Below are positions 49,433-59,259 of a stretch of 64,000 bases of DNA, one piece after another; within the stretch, counting starts at the first letter, position 1; each line of letters opens with the position of its first letter. This stretch comes from Flavonifractor sp. AGMB03687 (lineage in GTDB: Bacteria; Bacillota; Clostridia; Oscillospirales; Oscillospiraceae): positions 310,001-374,000 of the forward strand of contig NZ_JADKZI010000001.1 in NCBI RefSeq assembly GCF_017811815.1, read 5' to 3'. The position numbers and the translations under genes are program-made. Under the pieces are notes generated by a model. That model searched no databases, had not been told where the DNA came from, and was given only the letters and a program-made list of their open reading frames with translations.

Positions 49433-49461
49433 AGTTTAGCATCGGTAGGGGGAAAAGTCAA
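49433..49461 (-). promoter_or_regulatory. Promoter of the host tRNA-Leu gene
   Basis: Minus-strand TTGACT (49456-49461), 17-bp spacer, TAAACT (49433-49438). Transcription would pass the 5' halves and could reach the intact island tRNA at 49119. Confidence 0.6.
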
Positions 49462-49486
49462 TTCTTCCGATGGAAATCGAAGCAAT

Positions 49487-49515
49487 TTGACTTGGAAGGG
49501 GAGGGTCGGTATAAT
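49487..49515 (+). promoter_or_regulatory. Promoter of the pyridoxamine kinase gene
   Basis: TTGACT (49487-49492), 17-bp spacer, TATAAT (49510-49515). Confidence 0.85.
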
Positions 49516-49551
49516 AGGGCTGTGAATTTATGTTTCGGGAGGATACACACA

Positions 49552-50391
49552 ATGGAAGTTGCGCCCCGGATTGCTGCCATACAGGATATTTCAGGCTTTG
49601 GCCGCTGCTCTATGACGGTGGTGCTGCCGGTGCTGTCCGCTATGGGGAGCCAGTGCTGCCCCCTGCTCACCGCCAGCCTGTCCGCTCACACCGCTTTCCC
49701 GCCCAGTGACAAGGCTACCTTTCTGGACCTGACCGACCAGATGGAGCGGACCACCGCCCACTGGGCCGAGCTGAAGGTCAGCTTTGACGCCATCTACAGC
49801 GGATTTTTGGGCTCGGCGGATCAGATCCGCATCATTGAGCGCTTCTATCAGCAGTTCCGGGGGGAGCACACCCGGGTGCTGGTAGACCCGGTGATGGGGG
49901 ACCACGGCAAGCCCTACCGCACCTATACCCCCGACCTGTGCGCCAAAATGCGGGAGCTGGCCGACCAGGCCGACTGCATCACCCCCAACTGGACGGAGGC
50001 CGCCCTGCTGCTGGAGGAGGACTATGCCGGCCGTCCCACAGAGGAGACGGGCATCCGGAGCTGGCTGGAGCGGCTGAGCCTGGACGGCAAGCGCTCGGTG
50101 GTGCTCACCGGCGTTAGCCTGGCGGAGGGGCAGGTGGGCGCGGGCTATTTTGACCGCATCACCGGCACCACCGGTTTTGCCATGGCCCACCAGGAGCCCG
50201 CCCACTTCCCCGGCACCGGCGACCTCTTTGCCAGCGTGCTGCTGGGCGCCCTCATGCGGGGGGACGAGCTGCCCGGCTCGGTGGAGCAGGCGGTGAACTT
50301 TGTCCAGCGGTGTGTGGCCCACACCCTCAAGGTGGGTACCCCGCCGGTGGAGGGTGTCCAGTTTGAGCCTATGCTGAAAGAGCTGGTATAA
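49552..50391 (+). CDS. Pyridoxal/pyridoxamine kinase (PdxY-type)
   Basis: A 279-residue ribokinase-fold enzyme that phosphorylates pyridoxal-type B6 vitamers. N-terminus AAIQDISGFGRCSMTVVLPVLSAMG is characteristic of bacterial pyridoxamine kinases; DPVMGDHG holds the metal/ATP-associated segment, and HFPGTGDLFASVL contains the catalytic aspartate and anion hole. ATG 49552 follows GGGAGG. It has its own promoter and terminator, and is the first host gene right of the island. Confidence 0.9.
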   Translation: MEVAPRIAAIQDISGFGRCSMTVVLPVLSAMGSQCCPLLTASLSAHTAFPPSDKATFLDLTDQMERTTAHWAELKVSFDAIYSGFLGSADQIRIIERFYQQFRGEHTRVLVDPVMGDHGKPYRTYTPDLCAKMRELADQADCITPNWTEAALLLEEDYAGRPTEETGIRSWLERLSLDGKRSVVLTGVSLAEGQVGAGYFDRITGTTGFAMAHQEPAHFPGTGDLFASVLLGALMRGDELPGSVEQAVNFVQRCVAHTLKVGTPPVEGVQFEPMLKELV

Positions 50392-50415
50392 GCGCCTATA
50401 AAAAATAAAAGCAAA

Positions 50416-50445
50416 AAAAGGGACGCTGCAAATGCAGCGTCCCTT
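50416..50445. terminator. Bidirectional terminator between pyridoxamine kinase and gap
   Basis: 14-bp perfect stem AAAGGGACGCTGCA/TGCAGCGTCCCTTT, loop AA; T-run on plus, A-run (T on minus) on the left. Confidence 0.93.
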
Positions 50446-50462
50446 TTTCGGATTCAAGTATC

Positions 50463-51564
<1,102 letters not shown>

Positions 51565-51658
51565 GAGGAAAAATGCAAAACTTACTGGGGAAACTGTATA
51601 AATTTATGCGCGGGTTATCGGTAAACGTGGCAGTTTCGACGTTGTACGACATTATTCC

Positions 51659-51687
51659 TTGAGATTCGACAAAATATTTGCTATACT
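51659..51687 (+). promoter_or_regulatory. Promoter of the HATPase gene
   Basis: TTGAGA (51659-51664), 17-bp spacer, TATACT (51682-51687). Confidence 0.78.
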
Positions 51688-51734
51688 GACTTTAATTATA
51701 GTCCCTCTGGGGCGCAGGAAGGGGAGAAGGACCG

Positions 51735-52523
51735 ATGGAGCCCGTTTCCGAGGATCTGGGGCTGCTGCTGGTGGAGCAGTTCCGGGAACAGATGAACAAT
51801 CTGGCGGCGGCAGTGCAGCTGCTGACGCCGGTGGTACAGGAGAAGGCAGGGGAACAGTATGAGCCCTATCTGGCCATCCTTCACCAGAGCATGTACCGCA
51901 TGATGCGCATGCTGGGCAATCTGGAATACCTGCAGCTGCCGGAGGAGGAGCTGAAGGTGGAGCCGGCCAGCCTGGATATGGCGGGCCTGTGCCGTACCCT
52001 GGGGGAGCAGGTGGCCTCTCTGGCGGGGCAGGCGGGGCTGGAATTCTCCTATGAGGAGGAGAAGGGCAGTCTCATCACCACCGGGGATGCCCCTCAGCTG
52101 CGGCGGATGCTGCTGGGCCTCATCTCCAACGCCTTCCGGGCGGCGGGCAAGGGCGGACATACCGGACTGCGCCTGGCGGTGCGGGAGGACCGGGCGGTGC
52201 TTACCGTGTGGGATGACGGCCCCGGCCTGCTGCCTACCCAGCCCGCGGAAGAGGAGGACCTGCTCCGTCGGCCGGAGGGTCTGGGGCTGGGACTGCGGGT
52301 GGCCCGGCGCATTGCCTCCCTCCACGGCGGGGCCATCGTATTCGAGCAGCGGGAGGACCGTGGATCCCGGTCGGTGGTGTCTCTGCCCATCCGGCTGCCG
52401 GAGGGCGGCGTGCTGCGCACGCCCGGGACGGACTGGGACCGGTCAGGCGGGTTTTCCGACTTGATGGTGGAGCTGTCCGCCGTACTGCCCTACGAGGCCT
52501 TTCTCCCGGCGGATCTGGAATAA
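51735..52523 (+). CDS. Histidine-kinase-like ATPase lacking a clear H-box
   Basis: A 262-residue protein with the ATP-binding part of a histidine kinase: N box LISNAFRAA, G1 box WDDGPGL, G2 box GLGLGLRVARRIASLHGG. Before it a helical dimerisation-like region (LLVEQFREQMNNLAAAVQLL) lacks the phospho-accepting H-E/D-x-x-T/N/P motif. No membrane segment or receiver neighbour. It may be a kinase with unusual DHp domain, or a phosphatase/anti-sigma type ATPase. ATG 51735 follows GGAAGGGGAGAAGGA. Confidence 0.8.
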   Translation: MEPVSEDLGLLLVEQFREQMNNLAAAVQLLTPVVQEKAGEQYEPYLAILHQSMYRMMRMLGNLEYLQLPEEELKVEPASLDMAGLCRTLGEQVASLAGQAGLEFSYEEEKGSLITTGDAPQLRRMLLGLISNAFRAAGKGGHTGLRLAVREDRAVLTVWDDGPGLLPTQPAEEEDLLRRPEGLGLGLRVARRIASLHGGAIVFEQREDRGSRSVVSLPIRLPEGGVLRTPGTDWDRSGGFSDLMVELSAVLPYEAFLPADLE

Positions 52524-52538
52524 GAAAGAACAAGACCA

Positions 52539-52571
52539 AGGAGCGGCGCACGTTGCGTCGCTCCTTTATTA
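52539..52571 (+). terminator. Terminator of the HATPase gene
   Basis: AAGGAGCG-GCGCA with TGCGT-CGCTCCTT, T-containing tail TTTATTAT. Confidence 0.75.
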
Positions 52572-52613
52572 TATAATAAGAGGAAAGATCATAGGGAAGG
52601 CACGGCGACGTGC

Positions 52614-52642
52614 TTGACGTTGGGGTTCTTCCGTGGGATAAT
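52614..52642 (+). promoter_or_regulatory. Promoter of the CDF transporter gene
   Basis: TTGACG (52614-52619), 17-bp spacer, GATAAT (52637-52642). Confidence 0.75.
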
Positions 52643-52677
52643 AATTAGAATCTGTTTTGGGATTTGGAGGGACATAT

Positions 52678-53853
52678 ATGACGGATTTTTTGGTCCGGCA
52701 TTTGGTACGGGACCATGAGAACGTACAGGATCCGGCGGTACGGGAGCGCTACGGCGTGCTGTCCGGCGGCGTGGGTATTTTTCTCAATCTGCTGCTGTCG
52801 CTGGGAAAGTTTCTGGCCGGTGTGCTCACCGGCTCCATCGCCGTGACGGCCGATGCCTTCAACAACCTGTCTGACGCCGGCTCCTCGGTGGTCACCCTGG
52901 TAGGCTTCAAGCTGGCGGGGCAGAAGGCGGACGACGGACACCCCTTCGGCCACGGCCGTATCGAATATCTGGCAGGCCTGTTGGTTTCCCTGCTCATTTT
53001 GATGGTGGGTGTGGAGCTGGGCAAGAGCTCCATTGAGAAGATCATCCACCCAGAGGACGTGACCTTCTCCCTGGTGACGGTGGTCATCCTCATCTGCTCC
53101 ATTCTGGTGAAGCTGTGGATGAGCCTCTTTAACCGGAAGCTGGGCAAACGCATCAATTCGGCGGCCATGCAGGCCACCGCCACCGATTCCCTGTCTGATG
53201 TGGTGGCCACCTCCGCCGTGCTGGCGGGTACCCTGATTGGCCACTTTGCCCAGGTGAGCATCGACGGCTGGATCGGTGTGGTAGTGGCTATCTTCATCCT
53301 GCGGGCGGGCTGGGAGGCCGTTAAGGACACCCTTAACCCCCTGCTGGGCACCGCCCCCGAGCCCGAGCTGGTGAATGCCATCCAGCAGCTGGTGCTCTCC
53401 CATGAGCAGGTGGTGGGGATGCACGACCTGGTGATCCACGACTATGGCCCCGGCCGGCGGATGTGCTCCTTCCACGCCGAGGTACCCGAGGACGAGGACA
53501 TCATGGCCGCCCACGACGCCATCGACCACATCGAGCGGGAGATCCAGGAGAAGTTCGGCATTGAGACCACCGCCCACATGGACCCCATTGCCACCGGCGA
53601 CAGCGAGGTGACCCGACTGCGGGACCAGGTGCGGGATCTGGTGAAGGAGATCGACGAGGATATGAGCATCCACGATTTCCGGGTGACCCGTGGTCCCCTG
53701 CACACCAATCTGATCTTTGACGTGGTGGTGCCCCACCGCTGCCGGCTTAAGGACGAGGAGATCCAGGAGCGCATCACCCAGGCGGTGCGCGGAGTGGTGC
53801 CCGACTGCTATGTGGTGCTCCAGCTGGACCGGTCCTACGTTGGAACAAAATAG
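52678..53853 (+). CDS. Cation diffusion facilitator (CDF) metal transporter
   Basis: A 391-residue inner-membrane antiporter exporting divalent metals such as Zn2+, Mn2+ or Fe2+. Six helices with the CDF metal motifs: ADAFNNLSDAGSS in helix 2, HPFGHGRIEY after it, and DSLSDVVATSAVL in helix 5. The C-terminal cytosolic ferredoxin-like domain (VHDLVIHDYGPGRRMCSFHAEV) is present, with an extra approximately 85-residue second C-terminal domain (RDLVKEIDEDMSIHDFRVT...NLIFDVVVPHRC) seen in firmicute members. ATG 52678 follows GGAGG at 7 nt; an ATG seven codons earlier is less suitable. Confidence 0.92.
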   Translation: MTDFLVRHLVRDHENVQDPAVRERYGVLSGGVGIFLNLLLSLGKFLAGVLTGSIAVTADAFNNLSDAGSSVVTLVGFKLAGQKADDGHPFGHGRIEYLAGLLVSLLILMVGVELGKSSIEKIIHPEDVTFSLVTVVILICSILVKLWMSLFNRKLGKRINSAAMQATATDSLSDVVATSAVLAGTLIGHFAQVSIDGWIGVVVAIFILRAGWEAVKDTLNPLLGTAPEPELVNAIQQLVLSHEQVVGMHDLVIHDYGPGRRMCSFHAEVPEDEDIMAAHDAIDHIEREIQEKFGIETTAHMDPIATGDSEVTRLRDQVRDLVKEIDEDMSIHDFRVTRGPLHTNLIFDVVVPHRCRLKDEEIQERITQAVRGVVPDCYVVLQLDRSYVGTK

Positions 53854-53898
53854 GCGGTCGATTTACAAATTGTTCACCTCACCGGGGCCTTTTGGGCG

Positions 53899-53904
53899 TA
53901 TAAT
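53899..53904 (+). promoter_or_regulatory. -10 element of the two-component/HtrA operon
   Basis: Perfect TATAAT 93 bp before the response regulator, with no good -35 at 17 bp; it may depend on the response regulator itself. Confidence 0.55.
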
Positions 53905-53996
53905 AAAAAGGAGTGGAACCTTGGTTCCCATTTGCTTGCATAACCGGAGGGACCGGAAGAATATGATTCAGATTAGTCTGAAAAGGACGGTGTACT

Positions 53997-54692
53997 ATGG
54001 CTAAAAAGGTCCTCATTGTGGAAGACGATTCCAATATTGCGGAGCTGCTCCATCTCTATCTGGAGAAGGAGGGCTTTGAGACGGCGGTGGCCGGCGACGG
54101 CGGAAAGGGTGTGGAGCTCTTCCGCTCCTTCCGCCCCGACCTGGTGTTGCTGGATATCATGCTGCCGGTGATGGACGGCTGGTCGGTGCTCAAGAAGATT
54201 CGGGAGAACGACAAGACCCCTGTCATCATGCTCACCGCCAAGGGCGAGACCCAGGACAAGGTGGCCGGACTGGAGGGGGGCGCCGACGACTACATCGTCA
54301 AGCCCTTTGAAATGAAGGAGGTGCTGGCCCGCATCCACGCGGTGATGCGCCGCTTCGGCGGGGACGAGAACGGCACCGGGGAGAAGAAGCTGTCCTTCGA
54401 CAAGCTGGTCATCAACCTGGACTCCTACGAGCTGCTGGTGGACGGCAAGCGGGTGGATACGCCCCCCAAGGAGCTGGAGCTGCTCTATCATCTGGCCGCC
54501 TCCCCCAACCGGGTGTTCACCCGCAACCAGCTGCTGGACGAGGTGTGGGGCTTTGACTACTTCGGCGATTCCCGCACGGTAGACGTACACATCAAGCGCC
54601 TGCGGGAGAAGCTGGAGGGGGTCAGCGACCAGTGGTCCCTGAAAACCGTGTGGGGCGTGGGCTACAAGTTTGAGGTTGTGACCGGCGGATGA
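53997..54692 (+). CDS. OmpR/PhoB-type response regulator
   Basis: A 231-residue regulator. Receiver residues: acidic pair EDD (9-11), phospho-acceptor Asp53 in LLDIMLP, Thr in MLTAKG, Lys in VKPFE. The C-terminal winged helix (KELELLYHLAASPNRVFTRNQLL, then DSRTVDVHIKRLREKL) is of the OmpR class. It overlaps the kinase by 4 nt and probably controls this operon and its HtrA protease, as in envelope-stress systems. Confidence 0.95.
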   Translation: MAKKVLIVEDDSNIAELLHLYLEKEGFETAVAGDGGKGVELFRSFRPDLVLLDIMLPVMDGWSVLKKIRENDKTPVIMLTAKGETQDKVAGLEGGADDYIVKPFEMKEVLARIHAVMRRFGGDENGTGEKKLSFDKLVINLDSYELLVDGKRVDTPPKELELLYHLAASPNRVFTRNQLLDEVWGFDYFGDSRTVDVHIKRLREKLEGVSDQWSLKTVWGVGYKFEVVTGG

Positions 54693-56146
54693 GCAGTCTG
54701 TATAAACGACAGTTTGTCCTGACGGCAGGGATGATCCTGGTCTCCTTTGCCCTGCTGGGAGCCGCCTTCTTTACCCTGTCCTATCAGTACACCATCCGGC
54801 AGACCCGGGACTCCATGGAGCGCAACGCCGACTATGTGGCCAACTTCACCGCCTCGGTCCGCTCCATTGGCTACGGGGTGGAGGACGAGGTGTATATCAC
54901 CATGGTGGCCACCATTGCCCGGATCTCCAATGCCGTGGTGCTCATCACTGAGGCCGACGGCGAGATGGTAGTATCCACCGACGGCAGTACGGTCCAGGGT
55001 TATAAGGATCTGGGAGGCCGCTACCTGCCCAAGTCGGTGTCCGACACCGTGGCCCAGACCGGCGGCTACACGGGCATGAGCGATCTGGGAGGCTTCTTCT
55101 CAGAAAAACGCTATGTGGCGGGCACTCCCATTACCATCAAGACGGTGGATGTGACCACCGGCCAGACCCGGCAGAACCTGGTGGGCGTGGCCTATGTGGC
55201 CGTCGAGGCCTCCAGCCTGACGGAGCTGTGGCGCGCCTTTACCACCATCTTCTTCTTTACCGCCGTGGTGGTGCTGTGCATTGCCTTCCTCACCAGCTCG
55301 GTGACCTCCCTGAAGCAGACCAAGCCTCTGAAGGAGATCGCCGAGACTGCCCGGAAATTCGGACACGGAGAGTATGACGTGCGGGTTACCGGCTACGAGG
55401 ACCGAAGGGACGAGGTGGGAGAGCTGGCGGAGGCCTTTAATGCCATGGCCGACTCCATCGCCAAGAGCGAGGAGCGGCGCTCGGAATTTGTGGCCAACAT
55501 CTCCCATGAGCTGAAGACCCCCATGACCACCATTGCCGGCTTCTCCGACGGCATTCTGGACGGCACCATCCCGCCCGAGCGGGAGCGGGCCGCCCTCCAG
55601 ACCATCTCCTCCGAGACCCGGCGGCTGTCCCGCCTGGTGCGGCGGATGCTGGACCTGTCCCGGCTCCAGTCGGCGGAGAATGTTACCGCCCAGGAGCAGT
55701 TTGATGTCTCCGAGATCATGCTGCGGGTGCTGGTGAGCCTGGAGACTAAGATCAACGCCCGCCAGCTGGATGTGGATACCCAGCTGCCCGACGATCCGGT
55801 GATGGTTTGGGGCGACCCAGACGCTATCACTCAGGTGTGCTACAACCTGCTGGACAATGCCATCAAGTTCTCCGAGCCGGGGAGCACCATGGGAATTGCC
55901 ATCACCACCAAGGCCAGCAAGGCCCATGTGACGGTGCGCAACACCGGCCAGACCATCCCGCCGGAGGAGCTGGCGATGATCTTTGACCGGTTCCACAAGA
56001 GCGACAAATCCCGCAGCGTGGACCGGGAGGGCGTGGGTCTGGGCCTGTATATCGTCAAGACCATTCTCAACAACCATAAGGAAAACATCACAGTGACCAG
56101 CCAGGACGGTGTGACCGAATTTGACTTCACCCTGACGCTGGCCTGA
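54689..56146 (+). CDS. Membrane sensor histidine kinase
   Basis: A 485-residue kinase: first helix (QFVLTAGMILVSFALLGAAFF), an extracellular sensor domain (residues ~35-185), second helix (AFTTIFFFTAVVVLCIAFLT), HAMP-like linker, HisKA with NISHELKTPMTTIAGF (phosphorylated His), and HATPase with YNLLDNAIKFSE, NTGQTIPPEEL and GVGLGLYIVKTIL. Partner of the preceding regulator. The sensor domain has DLGG and VAYVAVEA-type strands resembling double Cache/PAS folds, with no ligand evident. Confidence 0.93.
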   Translation: MSSLYKRQFVLTAGMILVSFALLGAAFFTLSYQYTIRQTRDSMERNADYVANFTASVRSIGYGVEDEVYITMVATIARISNAVVLITEADGEMVVSTDGSTVQGYKDLGGRYLPKSVSDTVAQTGGYTGMSDLGGFFSEKRYVAGTPITIKTVDVTTGQTRQNLVGVAYVAVEASSLTELWRAFTTIFFFTAVVVLCIAFLTSSVTSLKQTKPLKEIAETARKFGHGEYDVRVTGYEDRRDEVGELAEAFNAMADSIAKSEERRSEFVANISHELKTPMTTIAGFSDGILDGTIPPERERAALQTISSETRRLSRLVRRMLDLSRLQSAENVTAQEQFDVSEIMLRVLVSLETKINARQLDVDTQLPDDPVMVWGDPDAITQVCYNLLDNAIKFSEPGSTMGIAITTKASKAHVTVRNTGQTIPPEELAMIFDRFHKSDKSRSVDREGVGLGLYIVKTILNNHKENITVTSQDGVTEFDFTLTLA

Positions 56147-56210
56147 AACCGGCATCCCGGCAGTGCGGAGCATTCTCTGCCTGCCGGGAGCCGCACTACG
56201 GGAGGGACCC

Positions 56211-57452
56211 ATGCACGGCTATTACTATGACCAGAACCGGGTCTACCCGGAGGAGATGGGCGGCACCGGCCGGAAAAAGGGCCGCCGGCCCAGAAGGCCG
56301 GGCCGGGCGGTGCTGCTGTTCTGCGCCGCACTGGTGCTGCTGATCATCGCGGCGGTGGTGCTCCACTGGGTGGGTGACACCCTGGAGCACCGGGACACGC
56401 TGTCCCGGCCCTCGGGCAGTCAGCAGGAGGGCCAGGGCGGCGCTTGGGAGGAAGAAGAGGAACGGGGCGAGACCACGGTGGAACGGGCCCCTCTGGGAGA
56501 CCAGGTCACCATGACCCTGAACGCCCGCCCTCAGACCGAGCCTCACACCCTCCAGACCATCTATGAGGAGAATATCCAGTCCATCGTCTCCATCTGGGGA
56601 GACGCGGGGAGCTCCTATTCCTACGGCACCGGCGTGGTGCTGACCGCCGACGGCTATATCATCACCAATGCCCATGTGATCGAGGGGTGCAGCCAGGTGG
56701 AGGTCATCCTCCAGGACGACCGCAGCTATGAGGCGCTGCTGGTGGGGATGGATACCCCCACCGACCTGGCGGTGCTCAAGGTGGACGCCCAGGATCTGCA
56801 GCCCGCAGTCTTCGGTGACTCCGACCAGCTGCAGGTGGGGGACACGGTGGCGGCCATCGGCAACCCCCTGGGCCAGGAGCTGCGGGGCACCATGACCGAC
56901 GGCATCATCTCGGCCATCAACCGGGATGTGGACGTGGACGGGTACAACATGGTGCTCATCCAGACCACCGCCGCCCTTAACTCGGGCAACTCCGGCGGCG
57001 CCCTCATCAACGCCTACGGGCAGGTGGTGGGCATCACCAACATGAAGATGTACGCCTATGACGACACGGTGGAGGGCCTGGGCTTTGCCATTCCCACTAC
57101 CACCGTCAAGACCGTGGTGGAGGATCTGATCCGCCAGGGTTACGTCAGCGGGGAGCCCACCATCGGCATTACCTGCTATACGGTGACCGAGGAAATGATG
57201 GAGGCCTACGGCATGCCTGCCGGCGTGTGCGTCAAGAGCGTGCAGGAGGGCTCCGACGCCAAGACTCAGGGCGTGTTCCCCGGGGACGTGATCGTGGAGG
57301 CCAACGGCCAGAAAATCACCACCATAGAGGAACTGCTGGCGCTGAAAGAGAGCCTGTCCGCCGGGGATGTGATCTCCTTCCGCCTGTGGCGCAGCGGCGC
57401 CTACCTGGAGCGGGAGGTCACCCTGATGGAGCAGTATGTGCCCCAGTCATAA
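56211..57452 (+). CDS. HtrA/DegP-type serine protease with PDZ domain
   Basis: A 413-residue membrane-anchored protease. Cytoplasmic basic N-terminus, one helix (AVLLFCAALVLLIIAAVVL), linker rich in E/G, then the trypsin-like domain with His in ITNAHVIEG, Asp in PTDLAVLKVD and Ser in LNSGNSGGALIN. A C-terminal PDZ domain (GVCVKSVQEGSDAKTQGVFPGDVI) recognises substrates. ATG 56211 follows GGGAGGG; an earlier ATG lies in the linker from the kinase gene. Probably removes damaged envelope proteins, under the preceding two-component system. Confidence 0.92.
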   Translation: MHGYYYDQNRVYPEEMGGTGRKKGRRPRRPGRAVLLFCAALVLLIIAAVVLHWVGDTLEHRDTLSRPSGSQQEGQGGAWEEEEERGETTVERAPLGDQVTMTLNARPQTEPHTLQTIYEENIQSIVSIWGDAGSSYSYGTGVVLTADGYIITNAHVIEGCSQVEVILQDDRSYEALLVGMDTPTDLAVLKVDAQDLQPAVFGDSDQLQVGDTVAAIGNPLGQELRGTMTDGIISAINRDVDVDGYNMVLIQTTAALNSGNSGGALINAYGQVVGITNMKMYAYDDTVEGLGFAIPTTTVKTVVEDLIRQGYVSGEPTIGITCYTVTEEMMEAYGMPAGVCVKSVQEGSDAKTQGVFPGDVIVEANGQKITTIEELLALKESLSAGDVISFRLWRSGAYLEREVTLMEQYVPQS

Positions 57453-57454
57453 CG

Positions 57455-57486
57455 AAAAAATGGGCGTCTCCGTCAGGAGACGCCCA
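57455..57486 (-). terminator. Hairpin after the HtrA gene, stronger on the minus strand
   Basis: TGGGCGTCTCC/GGAGACGCCCA with loop GTCA; the T-run is on the minus side only, though no minus-strand gene ends here. It may protect the 3' end of the htrA mRNA. The rest of 57487-57617 shows no gene. Confidence 0.6.
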
Positions 57487-57617
57487 ATGTGTGCGTGAAG
57501 AATGGAATGAATCATTTGATGGATCGCACTTGTACCTCGCATGAGCTGCGAATATAAAATACCATAATTTACTTAAAATGTCAAAGACAACGTTTGTCGA
57601 AAGGGGTCGGGGAGAAG

Positions 57618-58772
57618 ATGATACTTGTAAACGGAGTGGTCCATACCATGGAGGGGCCGGTGATCGACCGGGGCTATGTGACTTTTGCGGATGGAAAGAT
57701 CACCGCGGTGGGTCCCATGGCGGAGCTGACGGAAACCGGGGACCAGACCCTGGACGTCCAGGGCGGGCACATCCTGCCCGGCTTTATCGACGCCCACTGC
57801 CATCTGGGGCTGTTCGGGGATTCCCTGGGCTTCGAGGCGGACGACGGTAACGAGTCCACCGATCCCTGCACCCCCCAGCTGCGGGCCATCGACGGGGTGA
57901 ATCCCCTGGACCGCTGCTTCCGGGAGGCCCGGGAGGGGGGCGTCACCACGGTGCTCACTGGTCCCGGATCGGCCAATCCCATCGCCGGGCAGTTTCTGGC
58001 CATGAAGACCGACGGACGCTGGGTGGACCAGATGGTGGTGAAGGCCCCGGCGGCCATGAAGTTTGCTCTGGGTGAGAACCCCAAGTCGGTGTACAACGAC
58101 CGGAAGGAGACCCCGGTGACCCGCATGGCCACGGCGGCTCTCATCCGGGAGGAGCTGTCCAAGGCCCTGGAGTACCAGGACAAGCAGGACAAAGCCGACC
58201 AGGACCCCGATGAGGATATGCCCGACTTTGACGCCAAGCTGGAGGCCCTGACGCCGGTGCTGCGGGGAGAAGTTCCCGCCCACTTCCACGCCCACCGGGC
58301 AGACGACATCGCCACGGCGGTGCGGCTCAGCAAGGAGTTTGGGCTGAAATACGTTATCGTCCACGGCACTGAGGGCTATCAGATCTCCGATCTGCTGGCC
58401 GCCGAAGGGGCGGCGGTGATCACCGGTCCCTGCCTCACCGACCGCTCCAAGCCGGAGCTGGTGGGCCAGACCCTGGAGAATCCCGCCCTGCTGGCCAAGG
58501 CCGGGGTGAAGGTTGCCATCTGCACCGATCACCCGGAGACTCCCATCCAGTACCTGCCCCTGTGCGCCGCCATGGCAGTGCGGGGCGGTATGGAGGAGGA
58601 AGAGGCCCTGGCGGCCATCACCCGCAACCCGGCTGAGATCGCCGGGATCGACCGCCGGGTGGGTACCCTGACCCCCGGCAAGGACGCCGATATCGTGGTC
58701 ACCCAGGGCCACCCCTTTGACTGGAACGGCAAGGTTCAGGCGGTGTTCCTGGAGGGAAAGCAGATCAAATAA
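57618..58772 (+). CDS. Amidohydrolase (imidazolonepropionase-like)
   Basis: A 384-residue metal-dependent hydrolase of the TIM-barrel amidohydrolase superfamily. The PGFIDAHCHLG motif gives two metal histidines, HFHAHRAD and VHGTEG further ligands, and CTDHPETP the catalytic aspartate. It ends with the composite beta domain (GTLTPGKDADIVVTQGHP). ATG 57618 (MILVNGVV) lies 9 codons into a longer frame and follows GGGGAG. Exact substrate unknown; it belongs to a set often called amidohydrolase family 1, not recognisably HutI. Monocistronic. Confidence 0.88.
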   Translation: MILVNGVVHTMEGPVIDRGYVTFADGKITAVGPMAELTETGDQTLDVQGGHILPGFIDAHCHLGLFGDSLGFEADDGNESTDPCTPQLRAIDGVNPLDRCFREAREGGVTTVLTGPGSANPIAGQFLAMKTDGRWVDQMVVKAPAAMKFALGENPKSVYNDRKETPVTRMATAALIREELSKALEYQDKQDKADQDPDEDMPDFDAKLEALTPVLRGEVPAHFHAHRADDIATAVRLSKEFGLKYVIVHGTEGYQISDLLAAEGAAVITGPCLTDRSKPELVGQTLENPALLAKAGVKVAICTDHPETPIQYLPLCAAMAVRGGMEEEEALAAITRNPAEIAGIDRRVGTLTPGKDADIVVTQGHPFDWNGKVQAVFLEGKQIK

Positions 58773-58777
58773 GCAGC

Positions 58778-58807
58778 AAAAAGGCGCGCCATACGGCGCG
58801 CCTTTTT
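58778..58807. terminator. Bidirectional terminator between amidohydrolase and rpiB
   Basis: AAAAAGGCGCGCC/GGCGCGCCTTTTTT stem, loop ATAC. Confidence 0.92.
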
Positions 58808-58819
58808 TCATGGAAACAG

Positions 58820-59245
58820 TCAGGGCTCCAGCTTGTCCACACGGCGCTGGTGACGGCCGCCCTCAAACTCGGTGTTGAGGAAGGCATCCAGGATCTTGTC
58901 GGCCATGTTGTTGCCGATGAGACCGCCGCCCATGGCCAGCATGTTGGCGTTGTTGTGCCGACGGGTCATCTCGGCGGACAGGGGTTCGCTGCACAGGGCG
59001 CAGCGGATGCCCTTCACCTTGTTGGCGGCAATGGAAATGCCGATGCCGGTGGTGCAGATGACGATACCCCGGTCACATTCGCCGGAGGCCACTGCCTCCG
59101 CCGCCGCCCGGCCGAAGTCGGGGTAATCACAGCTGTCGGACGTGTAGCAGCCGTAATCCTTGTAGGCCAGCTGATGCTGGTCCAGGTAGTCCATGACATG
59201 GCGCTTGAGAGCCAGTCCTCCGTGGTCAGAACCCAGTGCGATCAT
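58820..59245 (-). CDS. rpiB: Ribose-5-phosphate isomerase B
   Basis: A 141-residue sugar isomerase linking ribose 5-phosphate and ribulose 5-phosphate (pentose phosphate pathway) or related allose sugars. IALGSDHGGLALK is the N-terminal signature; the catalytic cysteine lies in GIVICTTGIGISIAANK, and HNNANMLAMGG follows. ATG 59245 follows GAGGAGG at 6 nt. It follows the PHP gene by 14 nt on the same strand. Confidence 0.95.
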   Translation of the reverse strand: MIALGSDHGGLALKRHVMDYLDQHQLAYKDYGCYTSDSCDYPDFGRAAAEAVASGECDRGIVICTTGIGISIAANKVKGIRCALCSEPLSAEMTRRHNNANMLAMGGGLIGNNMADKILDAFLNTEFEGGRHQRRVDKLEP

Positions 59246-59259
59246 AATGCATCCTCCTC

